In this document: in pieces, positions 16,960 through 27,916 of the stretch
How positions within the stretch are numbered: the first letter of the stretch is position 1
Layout: each line of letters begins with the position of its first letter
From: Pleurotus ostreatus/Saccharomyces cerevisiae fusant
Lineage: Eukaryota > Opisthokonta
Assembly: GCA_024196135.1 (NCBI GenBank)
Contig: JAMQCK010000071.1
Coordinates: 36,272 to 100,271, forward strand
Direction: 5' to 3'
Length of the DNA: 64,000 nt
Made by a program: the position numbers and the translations under genes
Notes under the pieces: model-generated
Database searches by the model: none
The model's input: only the letters and a program-made list of their open reading frames with translations
Told to the model about the DNA's origin: nothing

Positions 16960-17891
16960 TTAGCGTTGGTCCACCCGGATGCAACGCATGTTTGGATATT
17001 TGATGACCAGGAATTCCTTGTTCATGGCCGCGTAGATCTCCTTGAACTGTTGGGGGTCAGGACGTGATAGCCTCGACGACGCGAACGTCACGCACCTGTG
17101 TACGCTCCGGTAGCGGGATTGTCCTATGACAGATCACCTCCAAGCGCTCTCTATAGATCACACCTCCATCCTCCCATTCCGTGATTTCGGCACTCGCCCA
17201 CGTCAAAAGGATGTTGGGCTTGTTCCGCTGCGAGAAGCTCATCTTCACGTGTATGTCCTCTTTGGCGACGCCGCGCATGTCGAACGTGGCTACAATGTAT
17301 CGCCCGTCGGACGACTCGCGGTAGGCCGCACTGCCAGCAGCGTCAACATCAAGAACTGCACACCATGGCAACAGCTACGCACATGGACTTCTGCCGCTTG
17401 AGCGACTTCGGTGGCGGCGCCTCCTCGAGCACGCTCATCTCCTGGTCGAAAGCAGGGTCCTCTGCCTGCGCGACCATCTCGTTCGCGATCTCCTGGAGGT
17501 CCACCTTCGGCTTCTCCTTCGCCATCTTGCTCTCCTTCTGCCGTCGGATGCTCGTCCACACCGCGTTCAGCGCGTTGATGTCGTCCGGCGCATCCACCAG
17601 GTCATTCAGGTCGTCGTCGTCCGGCATGCGCTCGTCCACGGGGAGCCGCTCGTTGACGGGGATGCGCTGGCTGCTCGAGGAGCTCGAGCCCTCGCCGCCG
17701 CCTCCGCGCTTGCTCGTGGACGACGGCGGGGTGAGGTACGCCCCGTTCCCCGACGCACGCGGCGCCTGCCGCCGGGTGGTCGCCGTGGACGGAGGGGCAG
17801 GGTAGTAGATGGGTGTCACCGCAGGCCCGATCGGCGACTGCGACGCGGCCACTCTGGTGTTCACTTGCGGGGACCGGGGGTTCCGTGCCAT
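16960..17891 (-). CDS. HSP20 (alpha-crystallin) domain protein with long disordered N-terminus
   Basis: Exons 17891-17383, 17330-17096 and 17046-16960 join in frame to 276 aa; introns are 52 and 49 nt. Residues 1-165 are Ser/Pro/Gly-rich with an acidic patch (DDDDLNDLVD). The HSP20-like fold follows: RYIVATFDMRGVAKEDIHVKM, an inner strand ending TEWEDGGVIYRER, RTIPLPERTQ and, across the last intron, FKEIYAAMNKEFLVIKYPN. Small heat-shock proteins bind unfolding proteins without ATP; the long N-terminal extension is a common fungal variant. The final exon is easily missed because the second-exon frame would otherwise read into a false stop. Confidence 0.8.
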
Positions 17892-18687
17892 GCTGAATGA
17901 AAGAAGGATCGGCGGGGGAAAGGATGCAGGGGACAAAGGGTGTCGTGCGCGCCGGAAACGCGTTGCAGGCGAGGCGAGGTCGCAAAAAGGGCCCGAGTCA
18001 GGATGCCTCGAGGACGGCGGCTATCGGGTCCGTCTGGGGTCGTCGCCGTGTGTTTGTGGGATGTGGGATGTGTATAGGGGAAGTAGATGTGGGGGAGAAA
18101 GAGGAGGGGGGACAGGAAGTAGCAATAGGCAGAGTACGATGAGGTCAGTGAAGGTATATGACAAGGAACCCACGCGGGCGCGCGCTTCCCTCCGGCTCCC
18201 TGCCTCATGGCAAACGCAAGGCGCATCTCCGAACGGCAATTTGGGACGCATCATGATCATCGCGGTCCGGACGCTTCGGCTTTCCTTTCCCGTGGTAGCT
18301 TATTGTTTTTCGTGACCAGGAAGTGCCAGAAGTCGAGTTGCAAGGTCATGGCTAAAGGCAAGAGGGCTTCGACCATGTTCCCATTTGGACGTGTTTGCTC
18401 TTCTTTTCCGCATTAGGACTCAAAGCAGAATTCCAACCTCCGGGTCACCTGAAGGCGTTCATCGACATCTACCAGACACAACAAAGGAATGCCTATATCA
18501 CAGATGTAGCCATTGAGACCGGGATGTACTCTATGTTACCGTGAGCACGAGACGCTCTGTACCGTACGTAGTTTGTTCGAGTCTGCGCGACTATAATAAG
18601 GTAGCGATTGACGACGTCCACAAAAATTAGATACCTTCCCAGACCAGACAATGACAATATACACGCCCTGCCTCTGCCTCCTCCCCC
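17892..18687. other. Intergenic region between HSP20 and transporter genes
   Basis: Contains the promoter side of the HSP20-like gene and the 3' flank of the transporter. Only antisense or short ORFs are seen and no clear heat-shock element was picked out by eye. Confidence 0.45.
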
Positions 18688-20062
18688 TCATGCAGGCGCC
18701 GCAGTTGCCGCCGCTGCCGCGAGCCGCTTCTTCTTCTTCTCCTCGAGCTCTACCCACGCGTATATCGCGCCGCCCGCGACCGTGAGCATAATGCCGAACC
18801 CATTTATCGGTGTGATCACGAGGTGGAAGATGACGACGGAGAGCACGATGGTGAGCGCCTGCTTCACGTTCGCCGCGACGCTCATGCCGACCGCGCCGAC
18901 GCGCTTGTTCGTGTTGAAGCTGACCACGTTCAGCAGGAACGCAATCGTGCCGTTCAGCGCGAGCCCACCGAGGCCTGTCACCTCTGACGCGTTCGGGGTC
19001 GTCGCTTCCCGGAAGCCGTATTTGGCCCCCATGGTCGCGACGACCTGCGACCACTCGCCCGTCGCCCAGCTCAGGAAGAGACACTGCACGAGCGCGAGCG
19101 GACTCAGCGCGTACAGCAGCGCCATCGGGTTTAGCGAGAGCGTTGGCGTGGGGAAGCTGATGCTGTGCTTGCTCGTCAGCGGGATGGTTATCCGCGGTAG
19201 CTGTTGTGCAGGGCCTCCGTTCGCAGCTGTGTTCGGCGTGGGCAAGTCCTTGTTCGCGTCTTCGTCGCCTTCCCGCTGCGGCAGCCGCGCATACTGCGGA
19301 CCGACCTGTCGCGGTGGGGATTGGAGCACGTTCGTGAAGACGGTCTTGAGCGCAGCGAGGACGGTCCCCAGGGTGGTCAGGAAGAAGCCGTACGCGGTGA
19401 AGTAATAGTCACCGTACGTGGCGATGCCGACACCGGCCATGACTGGGATGAGGGACAGCACCTTGCCCCGCGAAGGATGCCGCGAGAGCAAGAGCGATGA
19501 GAACAGCATGGTGAATATTGGTGTCGCGGCGCGGATAACTTGATGTACGGGGACCGTCACGAGCCCGAGCGATGCATTGCTGACAACGATATTGATCGAG
19601 TACAGCATGCTGAAGAGCAGGACCGCAGTTTTCTCCGCGCTGTTCAGTCGTGGGGGCTTGAACATCTTGAGCAGCACGCACGCGAAGGTGCCGAGCATGC
19701 CAAACAGGCAGTGGAGGGCGGTGAGGGCATACGGGAAGGGGAAGCGGTTGAGGACCTGCTTGTTGTAGAGGGTGAGGGCGAGGTTGAAGACGAAGTACAG
19801 TGAGAGCCAGAATATCTGGACAGCGTTGACAGAGGTGAGGGATATCCCCCAACTTGATTGCGGAGTTGGTTCGGTGCTCGGCAGGAGATCTGCTGGACGA
19901 GCTCGCGGGGATGACGAGCTACTTGATTCGCGGCCATTCTTCTCCGTCAAGGGATATTCCTCTGGCTGCTGGAGAAGTCGTGGATGTTCAGAATGTGCGT
20001 GTACATGAGGACAAAGCGCTACGCACTGGCTGCTGATGTGGATTCCATGACTGACTTGCCAT
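18688..20062 (-). CDS. Triose-phosphate-transporter-family (TPT/nucleotide-sugar type) membrane carrier
   Basis: A large exon (19968-18688) is preceded by a short first exon (20062-20027) and a 58-nt intron with a TCTGAAC branch-like site; together 438 aa starting MASQSWNPHQQP. The large exon alone has no ATG near its start, which is why the upstream exon is needed. About ten hydrophobic segments follow a polar N-terminus. Family signs include NLALTLYNKQVL in the first segment, SNASLGLVTVPVHQVIRA and the internal GVGIATYGDYYF region. Relatives exchange sugar phosphates or nucleotide sugars across Golgi/ER membranes; the substrate cannot be predicted. A Gly/Pro-rich cytosolic loop splits the two halves. 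Confidence 0.85.
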
Positions 20063-21180
20063 GCCTGATTCCCTCAGGCTGCCTTGGAACGAGCGTCTGA
20101 ATCTATGTCGCGATCTACAGTGAGTCAGTAGTCTGTTCACACAGTGCTTTATCACACGCACTCGCTTTGTGTTCGCCTGCTCTATGACGCGGAGGCGAGC
20201 GACTAATTGTGTGCGATGAGATTGGTGACCTGCCCCTCGGTGTGGCGCGCAGGTAGGCAACGAGCTGGTGTCCCGCGTAGTGTGGATGTGCGAAAGAGGG
20301 TGAGGGGACGTCGTACAGAGCGTCTGCGGGGTCGTGCTAGATGGTGGTCGCTGTCAAGCCGGGCGACGTGCTCAAACGCCGGACGGATTGTCCGGCGCGC
20401 CAAGTCCGCCGCTCGGCGTAATGGGTTCTCCGTAATTGTCCTTCTCACGATTTCTTGACCTCAACGAGCACCCTCAATCAGCCGAACTTCGCTATCATCT
20501 TCTTCTGAACCTTCATCGGTGATGCTAGCTCTCTATAACAGTACACGGATGAATGCGCAGGGGAGAGCCCTTTACATCACGCGCGTCAACACCCCCGGCC
20601 ATCGGTCAGCTCTGTCGACCTAACTTGCGGCCTAAAAGCTGCTCAAGGAGCGAGGCCTACTCAATCTTCGTCGTTCCATCTAGCAATATGGCGCTAGGCG
20701 GGAAGACGCACGGATTTTCCTTGTCAGCTCGCGATCGCGCGCCTTTTCTAGGATGCTCGCCGTGAGCCCGTTAGCTCCACCTGGGACGAATATGGATTCT
20801 GCCTCGCTTCACCGAAAGTGGCTCGCACTCATGCACCATGGACCACCCATCACAAGCAAACCGCATCCTGTAATGAGCTCGTACGGCAACTACGCCTTCC
20901 CGCCAGCGCTTGCTCGACGTACCCCCTTGAGCGGCTCTGAGCCCTTCCAACCGACTCTCGCGTCACGTCTGAAAGTCACTTAAGTCGGCCGTTCCGCTAG
21001 CGTCATGACCATTGAGGGTGTGCTCGACCCTAGACGGATCGAAGAGCAGGTAGGTCGCACGGACGCGGCGAGCGGCGTAGTATGGACTAGGACTCATTCC
21101 ACCTCTCAGGTCGCCCGAATCTAGTCACGCCTTCCACTTCAATGCACTCTATGGCGGACGGCTCCGCGGTGAGCGCTCTA
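20063..21180. other. Intergenic region left of the MITE
   Basis: No gene recognised. Short ORFs lack domains and splice support. Confidence 0.45.
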
Positions 21181-21586
21181 CTGTATCACACTGGGTGTTT
21201 GACGCTTTCCGCGAATCCGCGCAAACTCCCGGTGAACTCCCCTTCAAAGCGGTCGATTTCGCCCGGGAAAAGGACCAGGTTATATTTTCGATTTCCATCT
21301 ATCGAATGGTGCCAATTTGAGTAGGCTTTGTGGGCGGAACGAGTGTAGCTGGCGGGAGACAACGTCGACACGTGGCCTGATGCCATCAAGCTCAGTCCGG
21401 GGCTTCGTCCTCGCTTTTTCCCTCATTCCATTCCCATTTCCCGCCATAAAAGTACCACCATTCGAAAGATAGACATCGAATACACTCTCTTATCATTTTT
21501 CCGAAAGAAAAAGGCCTGACAGAAGGGGGGTTCACCGGGAGTTTGCGCGGATTCGCGGAAAGCGTCAAACACCCAGTGTGATACAG
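21181..21586. mobile_element. MITE-like inverted-repeat element, 406 bp, TA-flanked
   Basis: Terminal inverted repeats of 65 bp (21181-21245 and 21522-21586) differ at one base and begin CTGTATCACACTGGGTG. Each end abuts TA (21179-21180 and 21587-21588), the duplication made by Tc1/mariner-superfamily transposases. Weaker inverted similarity continues inwards to about 21315 and 21455, so the element could fold into a long hairpin. It has no coding capacity and must depend on a transposase elsewhere. Confidence 0.8.
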
Positions 21587-21588
21587 TA

Positions 21589-22756
21589 TACGCGTCCTTG
21601 GATATAGCTGGGTGTGAATCCACTCTTTCACATGAATCTACGCCCAAATTGTCAGGAGACTGTCGATGGTTAGAAATCCCGGTGAACGCAGGAAACAACG
21701 CCAGTCGGAAGGTCGGTCCGACTCCCGCATCGTCGCGGCAACGGCCGGACGAATATTCAGTGCTTGTGCCCGACCACCACCATCGTTACTTGTGTTCCAT
21801 GTCCATCGATCCCACTGCTGCGTCGCGATAGTTACCGCCTTTACTGCCTTCTACAGAGCTCTGTACCTCGGACTTTCTTCTCATGTCAGGTAAAAAGTCC
21901 CTCGAGCGAAGAAGGGCAATACTCAGAAGCACCTTCGAGGTACGCACAGGTTGACTTGTCTTCTGTTTTCTGACCTATCAAATCCCGGTAGTCTCCGCGC
22001 ACCGTTTCGACGCTGGTAACAAGTTAGTGCCCCCGTCTCCGCAAGCGCGCCCGGAAGTTTGCATTAGAAATGCTCAAGCCATCATATGTTCACCCCCTCG
22101 CATTAGTCTGTTCATCTTATTAGATCTCGCACGCTGCGAAGCGCCGCTTCTTCTCGTCGTTGGCTCGTCGGGCTCGTCTCTCTACTCGTATGCCCTTTCT
22201 CCTCAGTATCATCCGCCCCATCGCCGCATACCACACTAATAGTATCATCCCCGCACCCAGTAACAAAACAGACTGTCGTCCGCTTATGTAACAGGGTCAA
22301 CATGGTGAGTTTAATCATGATTTTTCGCTGGCTCATTCGCACTGACACGACGACCTTTTCACCAACAGTGCGTCCCTTGTACTCCCTGTACCATCTCTCA
22401 ACTCTATTTACAATCACGACCCTGCATCTTTCATCGCAAATTGCGCTTGGCCAACGAGCCGCATCACGGCCGCGGCTCCTAAGCCATCCATCGATGCCCA
22501 CGACCATCGCTCTGCTCCCGAGACAGCTCCGTCAACTAGCGCCTCCATCGAGGGTGCAGGCGCACGATACACTTCAGTCGACTGCTAGCAGCGGGAACTA
22601 TCCTGGTCTCTATCCTCTACTGCCTTCTGCGAACAGGATGAATGGCGCACGAGACTTTGTTTACATTGAGTGTGTCACGCCAATGCCCGCGCTCACCGCC
22701 ATCTCTGCGTTTGGGCTCATCTTCACGTCTGGCAGGAGGCCTGACTCTTTCAGCGG
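21589..22756. other. Intergenic region right of the MITE
   Basis: Overlapping short ORFs on both strands near 22110-22760 show no domain. A textbook intron (gtgagt at 22313 to caacag near 22370) sits here, but the frames joined by it end quickly. Confidence 0.4.
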
Positions 22757-23590
22757 ATGCTAGGAATACCCGTACGAGCTACACTCAAGACACTCGCCGT
22801 ATGCTGCGGCCTCACGCGCACGCCATATCCTATGTCTACCTGGGATCGCGACCCGACTATCGGCATCCGAAACCTACTTACTCGCAATGCAACGTGTAGG
22901 ACGACAGCCCGTCGCGAGCCCCCGCCTGGTCTGAGCGCACTACTTGCCTGGCGCAGCTTCGCCGCAGACCTCTCCGCCACTACTCTACACAACCATGTTT
23001 GCGAGCTCAGACCGGCGCCGCAGGTTAATTCATCGTCGATGTGGCGGGTGATAGCGGGTTCTATCTGGGCTGATAACATCGAATCAAGACGTGCACGGTC
23101 CACGAACCCCATCAAGGTCAACCTTGCTGGATGCAACATCGATCGCGTCATGCTCATTCAGGTTTACCTCTATGCCTTTCAGTTGGAGGAGGTATGCGCT
23201 CTTCATCATTTGCTAGGAGCACGCACGGGCTACTCTCGGGACGGACTTCGTATGTTGCGGTGACACGCGCGCCACATTCCAAGTCTACCTGGGAACGCGT
23301 CCCGACCATCGGCATCCGAAACCAGCACCTCGCAGTGCAACATGTAGGGCGACAACTGCCGCGATCTCCCGCCCATCCGGGGCGTACTACTTGCCTGGCG
23401 CAACTTTACCGCAGACCTTCTTCGCCGCTATTGCTAGACCACGTCTACGAATGCAGACCGGCGCCGCACGTTAATCATCATCGATGTGGCGGGCATTACC
23501 ACGCTCTGTCCGGACTGATAACATCAACAGAAGATGTGTACGACATTCGGATCCCACGAAGGCTTTCCCCGATGAGTACAATAACGATCA
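22757..23590. repeat. Diverged tandem duplication, unit about 450 bp
   Basis: Unit 1 (about 22757-23207) and unit 2 (about 23208-23590) align with an offset of 449-451 bases. Shared blocks include cgactatcggcatccgaaacc near 22853, which recurs with one mismatch near 23302, and gcagaccggcgccgca-type sequence near 23010 and 23455. Frames are broken in both copies. It may be a decayed gene or a non-coding repeat. Confidence 0.65.
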
Positions 23591-23806
23591 CGTCCCGCAT
23601 GGCGGCGCCTACTACCGTGCTCAGTGGACGCATACCTCCCGCTCGCCAAGCCCTTCTGTCCGCATCAAGGCCCCATCCGACCCGTACTGAATCCAAGCGA
23701 CTAACCCTTCCGGTGCTATCTCGCCATCTTTTCGCCAGAACCGCACCCCCGTGTTCCCGTGGAGCGACGCATTAGTCCACACCGCGACTGTTACATATTG
23801 GTAACT

Positions 23807-23812
23807 TATAAA
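23807..23812 (+). promoter_or_regulatory. TATA box of the GT90 gene
   Basis: TATAAA lies 79 bases upstream of the ATG at 23886 in the correct orientation. Confidence 0.55.
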
Positions 23813-23885
23813 CCTCGGGTACGCGTCGCGCACATGCGCTTCCGTCTTGGGCTCCTCCCATATACCCTACCCTGGCCCCGCCCTC

Positions 23886-26054
23886 ATGCCGCATGGAAAG
23901 ACGTCGAGCTTTGAGTGGCGCATCCGCGTCGCATCGCCGACGGAGGTGAAGGGCGACGTAGAACAAGGATTCCGTCCCTCGCGTACGCGCCGCTTCGCAT
24001 CCCTGGCAGCCCGCGCCCTCGCTGCCCTCGTCCTCGCCACCGTCGCCATCGTCTTCTTCCGCGCAGGACTGGACACGCCGACCGGCCGCACGACCTCTGA
24101 CGCCCTCGAGCAGTGGCTTAATGCACATGTCGACGCCCCTACGATCTCCGAATCCTCCGTCTCCACGCCTACCGACAACCACCAGTCCCACACGCACCAG
24201 CCCGACGAGCACCCCATCCAGCGTCTCATCGCTGACGCACAAGTCCGCTTCGCGCGAAAGCTCGCACGCCAGAGCCAAACGCTGCCAGAGGCTGTGGCAG
24301 AGTACGAGCGCCGCTACGGCCGCCGGCCGCCCAAAGGCTTCAACCACTGGTGGGCGTACGCGCGCGATCGTGACTTTATCATGATGGACGAGTTCGACGC
24401 GATCGACGAGGATCTTGCGCCGTTTTGGAATATATCCAGTGCGGAGCTTCGTGCGCGCGCTGCACTCGCAGGCCTGCTACCGTCTGCCAGTCTGGTGTCT
24501 ATCCGTGACGGAAGGGTGGTCCATGAACCCAAGCCGGAGGGGACATACCAGAAGAACGAGCCGAACGATCGCGCGCGTGGGTTTGGTGCAATTCTGGATA
24601 GGTTCGCGCAGCAGCTTCCCAATATGACTTTTGCGGTGAATGCGATGGCGGAGGGGATGACACTGGTCCCTTGGGAGCAGCGCCACGACAATTCGAGCCT
24701 TAGCGCAGAGGGCTTGGGTATGTTTCTCATGGCGTAGCTCGCTGCTGCTAAGCAACTTCAACAGGCATCAACGCAGATATGCATCCCGGATGGGCGGGCG
24801 GAGGAAACGTTTGGGAGGCTTGGCGGCGCACTTGCAAACCCACCGACCCCGCGCGACAGCCTTCCAGCGATATGCACGAACCTCGAGCTCCCGTTGATAC
24901 CCACGTCACCGAGCTTGCTTTCGCGCCCACTTCACCTTCGGACATCGATTTCTGCGCTCATCCGGAAGCCCACCTCACCCAAGGCCTCTTCTTCTCAGAC
25001 TGGCGTACCATCCCGGCGCTTCTGCCCATCCTGACGCCCGCACGGTCGCCCGGGGCGTCTGATATACGCATACCGAGCCACTACTACTACGGCGGCTCGG
25101 AATACTATACGTACGCCTGGGACCCCGAGAGGCGCGTGCAGAACGAAACCGACGCGATGGAAGTATCTTGGGCGGACAAGAGCTCTCGCTTTTTCTGGCG
25201 GGGCTCGACGACGGGCGGCGGAAGCTCGCCGAGGGGCTTCGCGGCAGGCTACCAACGACACAGATTCGTGAGGCTCGCGGGGAACGCATCTGACGCGCCG
25301 CAGGAGGTCACGTTTGCTGACGACCGGGGCGAGTGGAGGTCCATTGAAGTACCGACGAGGGAGCTGAACAATGAACTCATGGACGCGGCCTTCACCACCC
25401 TCACGACTGGGGTCGCATATCCGGGCGGGGCGGACGCACTGCGCGAGGACCACCGCTTCGCAGAGCGTGTGCCTCTCGGCGCGCACTGGGCCCACAAGTA
25501 CCTCGTCGACCTTGACGGCCAAGGCTACAGCGCGAGGTTCTTCGCATTCCTCGAGAGCGGCAGCGTGCCCGTAAAAGCGACGGTCTACAACGAATTCTTC
25601 CACGATTGGATCGAACCTTGGTGCGTACCCTCCGAAGTGACGCCCATACGATAGCCTGACGGTAGAGTGCAGGGTGCACTTCATCCCCTTGTCGACGATA
25701 TACGAAGAGATTTACAATATCCACGCCTTCTTCTCAGGACCACCGCGGGCGGCGAATGTATCGGGAGGGGAGGACCACGACAACATGTTGTACGACATAG
25801 CTCGAGCAGGGAGGGAGTGGAAACACAGGATGGGACGGAAGGTCGACATGGAAGGTGAGTGCCCATTTTGTCTCGCGGTCGCCGTCGTTCGGACGGTCTT
25901 AAGTATCTGACCGTTCGAAGCTGTATCACATTTTGCCTCCTTCGCCCTTCGACTGTACTGAGCTGATACATCTGCAGTGTATGTTTTTCGGCTCTGCCTA
26001 GAGTATGCCAGGCTATGGGCTGACGATCGCGAGTCGATGGATTTTATTTTGTAA
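23886..26054 (+). CDS. Glycosyltransferase family 90 (CAP10-like) type II membrane protein
   Basis: Exons 23886-24717, 24765-25620, 25673-25854 and 25978-26054 join in frame to 648 aa. A basic N-terminal tail and one membrane segment (about residues 36-60, ALAALVLATVAIVFF) give type II topology, as for Golgi glycosyltransferases. CAP10/GT90 motifs are clear: a helix LPEAVAEYERRYGRRPPKGF with WW shortly after, DEFDAIDEDLAPFW, a strand with SRFFWRGSTTGG, DLDGQGYSARF and the ending EYARLWADDRESMDFIL. In Cryptococcus the family xylosylates capsule or glycan acceptors; the acceptor here is unknown. A TATA box at 23807 supports the start. Confidence 0.9.
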
Positions 26055-26206
26055 ACGATATTGAGGAACGCGCACATGATAGAATGCTTCAACGACGACC
26101 GTATTGGCAGGGAATTCGCTTTATGTTCAGCTGGACGAACCAGGGATGGAGCCAAAGCTATGTCTACATCAGCAGGTAGATCGTAGCACGAAGGCATGTA
26201 CAATAC

Positions 26207-27618
26207 CTAACTTATTTCATGCGACTTCGATATGCGTACTTCGCGGCACCTCAGCGCCAGCTGCATCATAAGGATCATCAATAATTCTATGACCTCCCCA
26301 ATAGTGTACTTACGGCGTCCCTGGATTGACACGGACACTGCGCTTTTCTCCACAGTATTTTCGAGGAGCTCAAGCAACAGCGCGGTCGCGCGGTCGCAGT
26401 TGTGGAGGCAATAAAGCATGTCTGGGTCCTCCGGATCTGGTTCCATGGCAGGGAACACACGGATGTCGACACTGTCGTACCGCACGGCATCGCCGCTCGT
26501 GATTCGATCCAAAAGCATCCAATCCTGCGCTTGAGACTGTAGCAACACGTACATGTCGATGCTGGCCCGCATGTCTGCGCCAGGCTCTTCGAGCACTAGC
26601 TCCAAGGAAAGGTGCGGTACGCGAATAGTTTCGAGGGATTCGCGAAGCCACTCGTATAGGCCCGTGAACATGAAGATTTGATAGACCGCGAGACGGCGAA
26701 GGGACTTGAGCATAGACAGCTGCTGATTACCATTGGATGCAACTGTGAAGGGTCAGAGCCATATTCTCGTATAGTTGAGAGATATACTCGCTCACCGCCA
26801 ACAGGACAGGGCAGATCCAGGTACTGGAGCGTATTACTGCAGGCATGTAGGATGTTGACTATGTTCGGATAACCTTCGAAAACGTTCCGGACATCCAGAT
26901 GCACGAGATGACAGAAATATTGCGGAGGCGATCTGAAGAACAGGGGACTGTGGAAATCCTGGAAGCCACCTCCGAATCTGGCGGATACGCCAAGATGCTC
27001 TACTTTTGGACAAACGGGGGATTGGGTGGGATGGTCGTTGGCATCGTAGACGAGCTCTGTGTCGGCGAGGATGACGTTGCGAAGGGTGGGAAGCTTGTCG
27101 AAGGCCGATACAGGGAAGAGGACCGAGGATAGCCGTAGCGTGGTCAACGAGGCATGATCGATCGCAGCGACGATCATGCGGGGAATTATAGGTTCGCTTC
27201 CACGAGAGGGGATTCCGTCAATCTCCAGACATTCCAGATGACGGAATCGAGAGAGCCGAGGTGGAACAGCATCACTTGAATCGTCGTGGGCGCGCACCCC
27301 AAGAGTAAATATGATCTCCAGTTTCAAGCCGCGAACATAGCCTGCGAGATGCGGAGAGGTGGTCACGACCTCCAAGAGGCGCTGCGCAGGGGTCGCTTGT
27401 GCTCGGCCGTCTGTGATCAAGGTTGAAGGATTTTGGGGGACTTCAACACGGAGGTTGATCTGAGCGAATAGACAACGTTGAGCGGTAGGGAGCGCGCATC
27501 GTAGCGATAGTGCGCATTGTTTCAATGAGGAAATGTCTTTCTCGGCGACTAGATTCTCGACGACCATACAGATGAGCTCCGGCGGGAAATTCGGATGGGC
27601 ATTCCCGTGAAGACTCAT
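26207..27618 (-). CDS. F-box-like/LRR-type protein, 452 aa
   Basis: Exons 27618-26796 and 26742-26207 join in phase 1 across a 53-nt intron with gtgagc donor and cacag acceptor. The N-terminus has the F-box-like stretch FPPELICMVVENLVAEKDI. Irregular leucine-rich segments follow (LECLEIDGI, LTTLRLSSVLF, HLGVSARF, HLVHLDVRNVF), as in the large basidiomycete F-box/LRR family. Such proteins may give substrate specificity to SCF ubiquitin ligases; the substrate is unknown. The C-terminal exon is mostly helical. Confidence 0.7.
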
Positions 27619-27916
27619 CACTTGATGCTAGTCAATATACACGGTAACATCGTTCGATGAAGGCTTTCTTACCGGTGTAGAATCGTTGAAAATTCTTCAA
27701 GGACGAGATGGGGAGCGGGGCACGGATGGTGATGGACGCAAGCGAAGGATGCAAGATGAGCATGCAGCTGACGGTCACAACATCCGGCGATAGCCGAATT
27801 GCAGGCGTCACTTGTCACAAGTTCAACTTGTGCCGGCAGGCCAAAGTCGGAGACCCTCCTGCACCGCTGAGCACAGGACCATCCACTCTCGGCTCTCGAC
27901 AATTTCACTACATTAG

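Noticed and set aside
22302..22763. Plus-strand ORF with a textbook intron near its start
   Set aside because: The frames joined by the intron either lack an ATG or stop after about 40 codons, and no family was recognised.
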